Below, in pieces: positions 1-7,710 of a DNA stretch of 23,789 bases; position 1 is the stretch's first letter; every line of letters starts with the position of its first letter. This DNA is from Pullilachnospira_A gallistercoris (GTDB lineage: Bacteria > Bacillota > Clostridia > Lachnospirales > Lachnospiraceae), in NCBI GenBank assembly GCA_018712125.1, contig DVHM01000098.1:1-23789 (forward strand), written 5' to 3'. The notes under the pieces are model-generated. The model saw only the letters and a list, made by a program, of their open reading frames with translations. It did no database searches and was not told where the DNA came from. A program made the translations under genes and the position numbers.

Positions 1-998
1 ACGTGTCCCTGGAATCGGCTTACGCGGTGCTGACCCACATGAACAGGGAGAAATATGATATTTTCCCTGTGGGCATTACCAGGAAAGGCAAATGGTATCA
101 CTACAGTGGAGACTTTGAGAATATCCGTCAAGATACCTGGTGGAAAGACGAGAAACATCTGGCTTTGTCCATCGTCTCTCAGGACCCCTCTTTTGGCGGT
201 TTTCTGGTTTTTTACGGAGAAGGGTGGAAGAAGGAGCCGGTGGATCTGGCCTTTCCGGTGCTGCACGGCAAGAACGGGGAGGACGGAACAGTGCAGGGGC
301 TTTTTACGCTGGCGGATATTCCGGTGGTGGGATGCGATACCCTCGCCTCGGCTCTTTGTATGGATAAGGACCGGGCACATATTCTTGCCCATGCGGCGGG
401 AGTTTCCGTCCCGAAATCCGTTTCCTTTGGCCGCGCGGACAGGGAGGCGGGCAAGGGAGAGATCGCGGCGAAACTGCGCTGCCCGATTTTCGTAAAGCCC
501 CTTCGGGCGGGGTCTTCCTTCGGAATTACAAAGATCTCTTCCATGGAGGAACTGGAGAATGCGCTGGATCTGGCCTTCGCCAATGACGACTGGGTTATCG
601 CCGAGGAGGCCGTGGACGGTTTCGAGGTGGGCTGCGCCATTCTCGGAAAGGAAGAGCTGACGATCGGCAGGGTGGATGAGATTGAACTGTCCACAGGATT
701 TTTTGACTACGATGAAAAATACACGCTCAAGACTTCCAAAATTCACATGCCTGCACGCATTTCCCCGGAGACGGAGCAGCGAATTCAAAAGACCGCGGCG
801 CTGATTTACCGGGCGCTGGGCTGCTCGGGATTTGCCCGGGTGGATATGTTTCTGACGCCCTCGGGGGAGATTGTCTTTAATGAGGTCAACACGATTCCGG
901 GATTTACCTCCCACAGCCGTTATCCCAATATGATGAAGGGAATCGGGCTTAGCTTTGAGGAACTGTTGGAGAGACTGTTGAGACTTTACGAGGAGTGA
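1..998 (+). CDS. vanG: D-alanine:D-serine ligase, VanG type (5' partial)
   Basis: This ATP-grasp ligase joins D-Ala to D-Ser. The resulting D-Ala-D-Ser peptidoglycan precursors bind vancomycin poorly. The reading frame is open to the window edge, and the first full codon (GTG at 3) matches an internal Val of the VanG family (E/D-V-S-L-x-S-A), so about 17 N-terminal residues and the true start lie outside. Family landmarks are FPVLHGKNGEDGT near residue 84, VGCDTLASALCMDKDRAH, the ATP-binding stretch FVKPLRAGSSFGI, the specificity region EIELSTGFFDYDEKYTLK, and the metal-binding NEVNTIPGFTSHSRYP near the C terminus. These follow my memory of enterococcal VanG almost residue by residue, better than housekeeping Ddl. 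The stop overlaps the vicinity of the next gene's start, so the two are co-transcribed. The expected vanRS regulators would lie upstream and are not visible. Confidence 0.93.
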   Translation, partial: VSLESAYAVLTHMNREKYDIFPVGITRKGKWYHYSGDFENIRQDTWWKDEKHLALSIVSQDPSFGGFLVFYGEGWKKEPVDLAFPVLHGKNGEDGTVQGLFTLADIPVVGCDTLASALCMDKDRAHILAHAAGVSVPKSVSFGRADREAGKGEIAAKLRCPIFVKPLRAGSSFGITKISSMEELENALDLAFANDDWVIAEEAVDGFEVGCAILGKEELTIGRVDEIELSTGFFDYDEKYTLKTSKIHMPARISPETEQRIQKTAALIYRALGCSGFARVDMFLTPSGEIVFNEVNTIPGFTSHSRYPNMMKGIGLSFEELLERLLRLYEE

Positions 999-1003
999 GG
1001 CAT

Positions 1004-1558
1004 ATGGAAACGTATCTGACGCTGGTCAACGCGGCTCATCCCTTGAAGGATGAGGACAGAAGAAAACTGGAGGAACACCTGATGCCTGCGGATGAAAATT
1101 TCCCGGAGATCCTTATGGAGGAAACCGCCGCAAGGGCGCTGCGGGCTCTGCTGCGGGAGCTGGGAGCCGAGGGGCAGATTGTCCCGGTCAGCGGTTACCG
1201 TACCATGGAGGAGCAGACACAGATTTACGAGGATTCGCTGCGGGAAAACGGCGGGGAATTTACGAAAAAATTTGTGGCGCTTCCGGGCTGCAGCGAGCAT
1301 CAGACGGGTCTGGCAATCGATCTGGGCCTTTGCAAGGAGGAGATCGACTTCATCTGTCCGGATTTTCCCTACGAGGGCATCTGTCAGGAATTTCGTCAAA
1401 TGGCGCCGGATTACGGCTTTGTGGAGCGCTATCCGGCAGGAAAGGAAGCAGTCACGGGAATCGGTCATGAGCCCTGGCACTTCCGCTATGTGGGACGGCC
1501 CCACGCGCGGATCATGACGGACCGGGGGCTGGTATTGGAGGAGTATCTGGGAAAATGA
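1004..1558 (+). CDS. vanXY: VanXY-type D,D-dipeptidase/D,D-carboxypeptidase
   Basis: This zinc D,D-peptidase (M15 / VanY superfamily) removes D-Ala-D-Ala dipeptides or terminal D-Ala, so that precursors ending in D-Ala-D-Ser predominate. The product is 184 aa from ATG 1004 and has no signal peptide, as expected for the cytoplasmic VanXY group. Visible motifs are SGYRT (Arg66), S-E-H-Q-T-G-L-A-I-D (zinc ligands His99 and Asp106) and H-E-P-W-H-F (Glu156 catalytic, His159 zinc ligand). I prefer ATG 1004 because AGGAG at 990-994 sits 9 nt upstream. A GTG at 995, overlapping the vanG stop as GTGA, is the alternative and would add three residues. It sits between vanG and vanT in the usual VanG-operon order, which supports the VanXY name over a stand-alone VanY. 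Confidence 0.9.
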   Translation: METYLTLVNAAHPLKDEDRRKLEEHLMPADENFPEILMEETAARALRALLRELGAEGQIVPVSGYRTMEEQTQIYEDSLRENGGEFTKKFVALPGCSEHQTGLAIDLGLCKEEIDFICPDFPYEGICQEFRQMAPDYGFVERYPAGKEAVTGIGHEPWHFRYVGRPHARIMTDRGLVLEEYLGK

Positions 1559-3843
1559 GACAGAGGCAGGCATATACGGGAATTGATATCTTTCGGTGGG
1601 CCGCGGCTTTTCTCATCGTGGCGATCCATACTTCGCCGCTGGCGTCCTTTTCCGAAACCGGGGATTTTATTCTTACCAGGGTTATCGCCCGGGTGGCGGT
1701 GCCCTTCTTCCTGATGACCTCGGGCTTTTTTCTGCTCGGCGGAAAGCCATCGGGAGACCGGCAGACCTGCGCCCGGCGGACGGGGGAGGAGAAGCTGTGG
1801 CGGCTTCTGAAAAAGACGGCGGTCATCTACGGGGCGGCGATCCTTCTGTATCTGCCGCTGAACATTTACAACGGCTATTTCTCCGGCGGTCATCTGCCGG
1901 GGAAAATCCTGAAGGACCTCCTGTTTGACGGGACGATGTACCATCTGTGGTATCTTCCGGCGGCGATGCTGGGAGCGGTCATCGCCTGGTACGCGAGAAA
2001 GCGCATGGGATATCCCGGGGCGCTGCTGCTGACGGCGGCGCTGTATATCATCGGGTGTTTCGGCGACAGCTACTACGGCCTGGCGGAGCGGATTCCCTGG
2101 CTTCGGGAAGGTTATGGGCAGCTGTTTCAGGTGTCCGATTATACGAGAAACGGGATTTTCTATGCTCCGGTATTCCTGATCCTTGGAGGCATGTTATCTG
2201 ATCGGGGCCGAACCTTAGCGAAGAGGCAGTCTCTGGCGGCCTTTCTGGTGTCCTTCGGGCTGATGCTCGCCGAGGCTCTGACGCTGCGCCAGTTTCATCT
2301 CCAGCGCCATGACAGCATGTACCTCTTTCTTTTGCCGGCGGCATTTTTCCTGTTCGGATGGCTTCTTACCTTCCGGGGGAGAAGGATAGTCTTTCTGCGG
2401 GATTCGGCGATGCTCATTTACCTTCTGCATCCGATGATGATTGTGGTCGTCCGCATGGCGGCCCGTCTGACGGGATTGTGGCCGCTTCTGGTGGAAAACA
2501 GCCTTGTGCACTACCTGGCAGTGTGTATTTCCACTTTGTTGGTGTCGCTGCTGCTTCTGCGGTTCTGGGACGGGGGTAAGAAGCGTTTTCGAACGCTGTT
2601 TTCCGGTAAAAGTCCGGGCAAGGGCGGTAAAGGCGAAAAGGATCACAAAGGCGGCCTGCAAGGAAACCGGCAGGGGCGGGCCTGGCTGGAAATCAGCAGG
2701 GAGAATCTTCGCCACAATGTGGAGGAATTGAAAAAGATCATGCCGGAGGGCTGCAGGCTCATGGCGGTGGTCAAGGCGGAGGCTTACGGTCACGGCGGGG
2801 TGGAAACGGCGACGCTGCTTGCGGAGATGGGAGTGGACGCTTTTGCCACAGCTACCCTGGAGGAGGCGATCGAAATACGAAAGAGCGGCGTCAGGGGAGA
2901 GATCCTGATTCTCGGTTACACAGATCCGAAGAGAGCCTGGGAACTGCATCGCTACCGCCTGACCCAGACCGCCATCAGTTACCGCTATGCCCGTAAGCTG
3001 GACGCGCAGGGCGTGCCGGTGGACGTGCATCTGAAGATTGACACCGGTATGCACCGGCTGGGCATTGAGAGCCGGAAGACGGAGGAGATTGCGGATGTCT
3101 TTTCCATGGGAAATCTCCAGGTCAGCGGAATGTACACCCACCTGTGCTGCGCGGACAGCCGAGACCCAAAGGATATTGCCTTTACCAGGCGGCAGATCGC
3201 GGATTTTTACGGCGTGGTGGAATATCTGCGGGAGGCGGGCATCGAGGTGCCGCGGCTCCACATACAGAGCAGCTACGGACTGCTGAATTACCCCGAGCTG
3301 CGCTGTGATTATGTTCGAATCGGGATTGCCCTGTATGGCGTCCTGAGTTCGCCGGGGGATCAGACGGTTGTGAAGGCCGATCTGCGTCCCGCCCTGGCGC
3401 TGAAGACGCGGGTTGTTCTGATCCGGCAGGTACCGAAAGGGGAGACAGTGGGCTATGGACGAACCTTTACCGCGGAGCGGGACAGCCGGATCGCCATTCT
3501 GCCGGTGGGTTACGCCGATGGTTATCCCCGCAGTCTCTCCGGCGGCGGTGGCAGTGTCCGGATTCGCGGAACCTGTTTCCCCGTTGCGGGTCGGATCTGC
3601 ATGGATCAGCTGGCGGTGGATATTACCGGGGCGGAAGATATCCGGGAGGGAGACATCGCCACACTGATCGGATGTGAGGAGCTTTCGGGTAAAAAAGGAG
3701 CGGATGAGCGGGAGCGGACGCTTCGGGAACCGTCAGCGGAAGAAAGTAAAACTGCCACGCCACAGGTGGCGGCAAATTCCGGAAGTATCAGCAATGAGCT
3801 GTTGTCCCGGATGGGAATGCGCCTCCCCCGGGTGGTGGTGTGA
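1555..3843 (+). CDS. vanT: Membrane-bound serine racemase VanT (acyltransferase-3 domain + PLP racemase)
   Basis: This two-domain, 762-aa protein makes D-Ser for the VanG ligase. Residues 1 to about 345 form a multi-helix acyltransferase-3-type membrane domain, presumed to handle L-Ser import or anchoring. Residues from about 375 form an alanine-racemase-fold PLP domain. The PLP lysine is K407 in V-V-K-A-E-A-Y-G-H-G, and the second catalytic base is Tyr653 in G-Y-A-D-G-Y. In S-I-S-N-E-L-L-S-R, Asn747 replaces the Tyr found in alanine racemases (Tyr354 of the Geobacillus enzyme). That change is associated with serine racemisation in VanT. Between Gly706 and Asn747 there are about 20 more polar residues than I expect for the family. 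The ATG overlaps the vanXY stop by 4 bp (ATGA), so translation is probably coupled. Confidence 0.92.
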   Translation: MRQRQAYTGIDIFRWAAAFLIVAIHTSPLASFSETGDFILTRVIARVAVPFFLMTSGFFLLGGKPSGDRQTCARRTGEEKLWRLLKKTAVIYGAAILLYLPLNIYNGYFSGGHLPGKILKDLLFDGTMYHLWYLPAAMLGAVIAWYARKRMGYPGALLLTAALYIIGCFGDSYYGLAERIPWLREGYGQLFQVSDYTRNGIFYAPVFLILGGMLSDRGRTLAKRQSLAAFLVSFGLMLAEALTLRQFHLQRHDSMYLFLLPAAFFLFGWLLTFRGRRIVFLRDSAMLIYLLHPMMIVVVRMAARLTGLWPLLVENSLVHYLAVCISTLLVSLLLLRFWDGGKKRFRTLFSGKSPGKGGKGEKDHKGGLQGNRQGRAWLEISRENLRHNVEELKKIMPEGCRLMAVVKAEAYGHGGVETATLLAEMGVDAFATATLEEAIEIRKSGVRGEILILGYTDPKRAWELHRYRLTQTAISYRYARKLDAQGVPVDVHLKIDTGMHRLGIESRKTEEIADVFSMGNLQVSGMYTHLCCADSRDPKDIAFTRRQIADFYGVVEYLREAGIEVPRLHIQSSYGLLNYPELRCDYVRIGIALYGVLSSPGDQTVVKADLRPALALKTRVVLIRQVPKGETVGYGRTFTAERDSRIAILPVGYADGYPRSLSGGGGSVRIRGTCFPVAGRICMDQLAVDITGAEDIREGDIATLIGCEELSGKKGADERERTLREPSAEESKTATPQVAANSGSISNELLSRMGMRLPRVVV

Positions 3844-3852
3844 AAAAAATGC

Positions 3853-3881
3853 TTGTAATTCCGGCAAAACCGGTGTACTAT
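3853..3881 (+). promoter_or_regulatory. Probable sigma-A promoter of the thiamin operon
   Basis: TTGTAA (3853-3858) and TACTAT (3876-3881) are separated by exactly 17 bp and lie 10 nt after the vanT stop. They are placed to start a transcript about 15 nt before the TPP aptamer. Both hexamers match the consensus at 4 of 6 positions. No intrinsic terminator separates vanT from this promoter. Confidence 0.55.
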
Positions 3882-3903
3882 TTGAGAGGACAAGAGAAAA
3901 AAG

Positions 3904-3984
3904 ACGGGAGCTTGTAGGACAGGCTGAGAGGAAGGTATGACCTTCGACCGGTAACCTGATTTGGATAATGCCAACGTAGGGACG
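3904..3984 (+). ncRNA. TPP riboswitch (THI element) aptamer
   Basis: The conserved thi-box elements appear in order: GGGAGC at the 5' side, CTGAGA at 3924-3929, a variable P3 hairpin (GAAGGTATGACCTTC), ACCTGAT at 3954-3960, and the GGATAATGCCAACGTAGGGA block at 3963-3982. It is directly upstream of eight thiamin biosynthesis genes and is followed by a terminator hairpin. The expected behaviour is TPP-induced transcription termination, giving feedback repression of the operon. Exact stem ends were not folded by program. Confidence 0.96.
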
Positions 3985-4007
3985 ACAGATGAAGTGATGG
4001 ATTTTAC

Positions 4008-4041
4008 GGGAAGCAGCCAGATCGGCGGCTTCCCTTTTTTT
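4008..4041 (+). terminator. Riboswitch-controlled intrinsic terminator (attenuator)
   Basis: GGGAAGCaGCC (4008-4018) pairs with GGCgGCTTCCC (4024-4034) around a 5-nt loop and is followed by seven T residues (4035-4041). It lies 24 nt beyond the aptamer, the usual position for the expression platform of a TPP transcriptional switch. GGGAAGCC at 4073-4080 could alternatively pair with the 3' arm at 4027-4034. Confidence 0.9.
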
Positions 4042-4127
4042 GTCAAAGAAATGCCATTCCCTGTGTCATAAAGGGAAGCCAGGGCGGATGCGCAGTTTGC
4101 TGCACAGGAAGCCGGAAAGGAGAGGAT

Positions 4128-4322
4128 ATGGTAAAAGTCAACGGAGAGATGCTGGATATCGCGGGCATGACGCTGGATGTGTATCTGGGAACTACAGATT
4201 ATGACTGCAGGCGGATCGCGGTGGAGCGAAACGGCGAAATTGTGCCGAAGGCGGATTACGACCGGACACTGCTGTCCGATGGGGACAGTCTGGAAGTGGT
4301 CAGCTTTGTGGGAGGTGGTTGA
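4128..4322 (+). CDS. thiS: Sulfur carrier protein ThiS
   Basis: This 64-aa ubiquitin-fold sulfur carrier is adenylylated by ThiF at its C-terminal Gly-Gly. Once thiocarboxylated, it delivers sulfur to ThiG for thiazole formation. The C terminus reads S-F-V-G-G-G, with the required terminal diglycine. The N-terminal VKVNGE strand and DGDSLEVVSF segment are typical. The ribosome site GGAAAGGAGAGG is just upstream of ATG 4128. It is the first gene of the operon, 87 nt after the attenuator. The last bases before its stop (GGAGGTG, 4311-4317) double as the ribosome binding site for thiF. Confidence 0.93.
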   Translation: MVKVNGEMLDIAGMTLDVYLGTTDYDCRRIAVERNGEIVPKADYDRTLLSDGDSLEVVSFVGGG

Positions 4323-4323
4323 T

Positions 4324-4998
4324 CTGATTCCCACGAGAGAAGAAATGTTTCAAGCGCTGGCCAGGAGGCAGGGAGGGGAACTGACAGCGTGTTTTTCCCG
4401 GGCCGCGGTGGCAGTCTGTGGACTGGGCGGGCTGGGATCCCACATTGCCATGGCGCTGGCCAGGGCCGGCGTGGGGCGGCTGATTCTGATCGACGACGAT
4501 GTGGTGGACGTCTCCAACCTCCACCGGCAGCAGTATGGCGCTTCCCAGGTGGGGAAGTACAAGACGGAGGCTCTGGAGGAAAATCTGCGCGTGATCGCCC
4601 CATACGTTCGGACAGAAACTCACAGGGTAAGGCTGACGGAACAGAACGGCGAGGCGCTGCTGCGGAGAGCCGATGTGGTCTGCGAAGCCTTCGACGGAGC
4701 GGAGGATAAGGCGATGCTGGCACAGCTTGTGCTGGAGAAGCTGCCGGAGAGTGTTCTGGTGGCAGCCTCGGGGATGGCGGGGCTTGGAAGCGCAAACACC
4801 ATCCGCACGAGGAAGATCACGGACCGTTTCTATCTCTGCGGAGACGGCGTCAGCGATGTGGCGGATGGCATCGGGCTGGTAGCGCCCAGAGTCATGGTCT
4901 GCGCCGGGCATCAGGCCCAGATGACGCTGCGGATCCTGGCGGGAGAGGCGGAAAAATTTACGGTAAAGGACAAGGAGGTACAAAAAGATGGACGATAA
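4324..4998 (+). CDS. thiF: ThiS adenylyltransferase ThiF (short clostridial type)
   Basis: This E1-like enzyme activates the ThiS C terminus with ATP. The Rossmann nucleotide-binding motif G-L-G-G-L-G-S (residues 33-39), DDDVVDVSNLHRQQY, the K-T-E-A-L helix and A-S-G-M-A-G-L-G-S are all present. The protein is about 224 aa and lacks the zinc Cys pairs of E. coli-type ThiF, as in the short ThiF family. The start is unusual. Homologs as I remember them begin M-I-P-T/S-R-E-E-M, which here corresponds to CTG 4324, six bases beyond GGAGGTG (4311-4317). GTG 4315 lies inside that ribosome site, and ATG 4345 would remove the conserved first residues. The gene overlaps thiG by 11 bp. Confidence 0.9.
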   Translation: MIPTREEMFQALARRQGGELTACFSRAAVAVCGLGGLGSHIAMALARAGVGRLILIDDDVVDVSNLHRQQYGASQVGKYKTEALEENLRVIAPYVRTETHRVRLTEQNGEALLRRADVVCEAFDGAEDKAMLAQLVLEKLPESVLVAASGMAGLGSANTIRTRKITDRFYLCGDGVSDVADGIGLVAPRVMVCAGHQAQMTLRILAGEAEKFTVKDKEVQKDGR

Positions 4999-5755
4999 AC
5001 TTGTGATCGGAGGACATGAATTTCACTCCCGGTTTATTCTGGGATCTGGAAAATATTCCCTGAAACTGATCGAGGCAGCAGTGCGCGACGCGGGCGCGGA
5101 GATCATTACCCTGGCGGTGCGCCGGGCGAACACGAAGGAGCAGGAGAATATTCTGGACTACATACCCGAGGGAGTGACCCTGCTGCCAAACACCAGCGGG
5201 GCCAGAAACGCCGAGGAGGCGGTGCGGATCGCGCGGCTGGCCAGAGAGCTGGGGTGCGGCGATTTCGTAAAGATCGAGATCATGCGGGATTCCAAATATC
5301 TGTTGCCGGACAACCAGGAGACGATCCGTGCCACGGAGATTCTTGCGAAGGAAGGGTTTGTGGTTATGCCCTACATGTACCCGGATCTGAATGCGGCCAG
5401 GGATCTGGTCAACGCGGGGGCGGCTACGGTTATGCCGCTGGCGGCGCCCATCGGCTCCAACAAAGGTCTGGCTACCAAGGAGTTTATCCAGATTCTCATC
5501 GATGAGATCGACGTGCCGATCATCGTGGACGCCGGCATCGGCAGTCCCTCCCAGGCCTGCGAGGCCATGGAGATGGGGGCTGCGGCTATCATGGCAAATA
5601 CGGCTCTGGCCACGGCTGGGGATCTCACGCTGATGGCGGGAGCGTTCCGTCAGGCTATCGAGGCAGGGCGGAAAGCTTATCTGGCCGGGTTGGGCCGGGT
5701 GTTGACGAGAGGGGCTTCGGCTTCCGATCCGCTGACCGGATTTCTGAGAGACTAA
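4988..5755 (+). CDS. thiG: Thiazole synthase ThiG
   Basis: ThiG condenses deoxyxylulose-5-phosphate, dehydroglycine (from ThiH) and ThiS-thiocarboxylate sulfur into the thiazole phosphate. The 255-aa TIM-barrel protein has normal family length. The Schiff-base lysine is K95 in D-F-V-K-I-E-I-M. Other landmarks are LGSGKY near residue 18, LPDNQETI near 106, MPLAAPIGSNKG and the phosphate-binding D-A-G-I-G-S-P. The ribosome site AAGGAGG is 8 nt before ATG 4988, inside the end of thiF. The 15-nt gap to thiH contains another AGGAGG. Confidence 0.96.
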   Translation: MDDKLVIGGHEFHSRFILGSGKYSLKLIEAAVRDAGAEIITLAVRRANTKEQENILDYIPEGVTLLPNTSGARNAEEAVRIARLARELGCGDFVKIEIMRDSKYLLPDNQETIRATEILAKEGFVVMPYMYPDLNAARDLVNAGAATVMPLAAPIGSNKGLATKEFIQILIDEIDVPIIVDAGIGSPSQACEAMEMGAAAIMANTALATAGDLTLMAGAFRQAIEAGRKAYLAGLGRVLTRGASASDPLTGFLRD

Positions 5756-5770
5756 GGAGGCGAGAAAGAG

Positions 5771-7024
5771 ATGGAAAATCAGTTTTTTGTGGATTCCGAG
5801 TATCTGACGCCCGAAGCGCTGGAAAGGAAACATCGGCTGGAGACAGACCCCTCCTCTCGGAAAAGCCATATGGAGTATCTGCCGGGGATGGAGCAGATCG
5901 AGTCGGATGTCTGCCGCAGGGTTATGGAGCAGATGGAATCTTACGATTGCGAAAAGTACACGGCGAAGGATGTGAAGGCGGCGCTGGAACATGAGATCTG
6001 CAGCATCGAAGATTTCAAGGCTCTGCTGTCTCCGGCTGCGGAGCCCTTCCTGGAGCAGATGGCCCGGCGGGCGAGACTGGAGACCAGCCGCCATTTCGGA
6101 AACACCGTTTACCTGTTCACGCCCCTCTACATTGCCAATTACTGTGAAAATTACTGCGTGTACTGCGGGTTCAACTGTTACAATCACATCCACCGTATGA
6201 AGCTGTCCATGGAACAGATCGAGCATGAGATGAAGATCATTGCCGACAGCGGCATGGAGGAGATCCTGATTCTGACCGGGGAGAGCCGGGCCAAGAGCGA
6301 TGTGAAGTATATCGGCGAGGCCTGTAAGTTGGCGAGGAAATATTTCCGGAATGTGGGGCTGGAGATCTATCCGGTCAATACCGATGAGTACCGCTATCTT
6401 CACGAGTGCGGCGCCGACTATGTGACGGTGTTCCAGGAGACCTACGACACGGACAAATACGAGACGCTGCATCTGATGGGGCACAAGCGGGTATGGCCCT
6501 ACCGGTTCAATGCCCAGGAGCGGGCACTCAGGGGCGGTATGCGGGGCGTAGCCTTCTCCGCACTGCTGGGCCTTTCGGATTTTCGGAAGGACGCCCTGGC
6601 CAGCGCGCTGCATGTCTACTATCTGCAGCGGAAATATCCCCAGGCGGAGATGTCGTTGTCCTGCCCGAGGCTCCGGCCCATCATCAACAATGACAAGATC
6701 AATCCGCTGGATGTGCATGAGACGCAGCTTTGCCAGATCCTGTGCGCTTACCGGATTTTCCTGCCCTTTGTGGGCATTACCGTGTCCTCACGGGAGAGCG
6801 CCCGGTTCCGCAACGGTATCGTGAAGATCGCGGCGACAAAAATTTCCGCGGGGGTTTCCACCGGCATCGGCGATCATGAGAGCAAGTACAGCGGAAAGGA
6901 AGCTCAGGGCGACCAGGGGGACGAGCAGTTTGAGATCGACGACGACCGCAGCCTGGAAAAGATGTATCAGGACATTTCCGGCGAGGGGCTGCAGCCGGTC
7001 CTGAACGATTACCTCTATGTGTAA
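5771..7024 (+). CDS. thiH: 2-iminoacetate synthase ThiH (radical SAM tyrosine lyase)
   Basis: ThiH cleaves tyrosine with a SAM radical to give dehydroglycine and p-cresol, the anaerobic route that replaces ThiO glycine oxidase. The 4Fe-4S motif is C125-x3-C129-x2-C132 (Y-C-E-N-Y-C-V-Y-C-G-F). The GNTV segment before it, LTGES, L-I-G-L-S-D-like LGLSDFRKD and S-R-E-S-A-R-F-R match ThiH. The 417-aa product is about 40 residues longer than E. coli ThiH, mostly at the N terminus (residues 1-60). The ribosome site AAGGAGGCG lies before ATG 5771. Use of ThiH fits an anaerobe. The tenI start overlaps its stop by 8 nt. Confidence 0.95.
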   Translation: MENQFFVDSEYLTPEALERKHRLETDPSSRKSHMEYLPGMEQIESDVCRRVMEQMESYDCEKYTAKDVKAALEHEICSIEDFKALLSPAAEPFLEQMARRARLETSRHFGNTVYLFTPLYIANYCENYCVYCGFNCYNHIHRMKLSMEQIEHEMKIIADSGMEEILILTGESRAKSDVKYIGEACKLARKYFRNVGLEIYPVNTDEYRYLHECGADYVTVFQETYDTDKYETLHLMGHKRVWPYRFNAQERALRGGMRGVAFSALLGLSDFRKDALASALHVYYLQRKYPQAEMSLSCPRLRPIINNDKINPLDVHETQLCQILCAYRIFLPFVGITVSSRESARFRNGIVKIAATKISAGVSTGIGDHESKYSGKEAQGDQGDEQFEIDDDRSLEKMYQDISGEGLQPVLNDYLYV

Positions 7025-7676
7025 GGCGGTAAGGCTGATCTGTGTGACAAACCGGAAACTTGTCCGGGGAGATTTCCTGGAGCGGCTGAAGGAGATCGCG
7101 CGGCAGCGCCCGGCGGGTATTCTCCTCCGGGAGAAGGATCTTACCCCGGAGGAATACCGGAAGCTGGCTCGGGAGGTGCAGAGCATCTGCAAAAAAGCCG
7201 GCGTGCCCTGCATACTGCACAGTTTTACCGGTGTGGCGGAGGAGCTGGAAGCCGACGCCCTGCATCTGCCTCTGCCGCTGCTGCGAAAGCTGCCCGGAGA
7301 GGACAGAGGGCGGTTCCGGCAGCTGGGGGCGTCCTGTCATTCGATTTCTGAGGCCCGGGAGGCGATGGAAATGGGCTGCACCTACATCACAGCGGGGCAT
7401 ATCTTTGAGACAGACTGCAAGCGGGGACTTCCCGGACGGGGGCTGGAGTTTCTGCGGGAAGTCTGCAGGGCCGTCACGATCCCGGTGTACGCCATCGGAG
7501 GCATCGAGCCGAAGCGGATGGCGGAGATTTTCGCGGCCGGAGCGGCCGGTGCCTGCGTGATGAGCGGACCCATGGTCTGTGAGGATGTGGGGACTTACTT
7601 CGCGGATTTTGCCGGGGCTGGGAAAGCAGCCGCCGCGGCAGTTTCCGGGGAGACAGAAGCGCCGTCAGAAAAATGA
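7017..7676 (+). CDS. tenI: Thiazole tautomerase TenI (ThiE-like fold)
   Basis: This 219-aa TIM-barrel protein is related to ThiE but better matches TenI, which aromatises the ThiG product. The TenI signature G-H-I-F-E-T-D-C-K-R-G-L-P-G-R-G (residues 127-142) includes the expected catalytic His128. C-H-S-I-S-E-A and Y-A-I-G-G-I are also TenI-like. The ThiE Q-L-R-E-K motif is reduced to ILLREK. Its start overlaps the thiH stop and has no good ribosome site, which suggests translational coupling. A separate, canonical thiE follows, so two members of the fold with different jobs are expected. A divergent second ThiE is the alternative reading. Confidence 0.8.
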   Translation: MCKAVRLICVTNRKLVRGDFLERLKEIARQRPAGILLREKDLTPEEYRKLAREVQSICKKAGVPCILHSFTGVAEELEADALHLPLPLLRKLPGEDRGRFRQLGASCHSISEAREAMEMGCTYITAGHIFETDCKRGLPGRGLEFLREVCRAVTIPVYAIGGIEPKRMAEIFAAGAAGACVMSGPMVCEDVGTYFADFAGAGKAAAAAVSGETEAPSEK

Positions 7677-7710
7677 GCACAGAGAAAATGAGTACAGGGA
7701 GAAAAGAAAC

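Noticed and set aside
2215..3261. 348-aa minus-strand open frame opposite vanT
   Set aside because: It spans the junction of two real domains on the plus strand and has a His/Gln/Arg-rich mirror composition.
3859..3875. CCGGcaaaaCCGG as the vanT terminator
   Set aside because: The stem is only 4 bp with no T run, and it falls exactly in the spacer of the likely thi promoter.
4958..6718. 586-aa minus-strand open frame opposite thiG and thiH
   Set aside because: It lies antisense to two clear enzymes, is His/Leu/Arg rich as expected from GC-biased codon mirroring, and lacks a ribosome site or family motifs.
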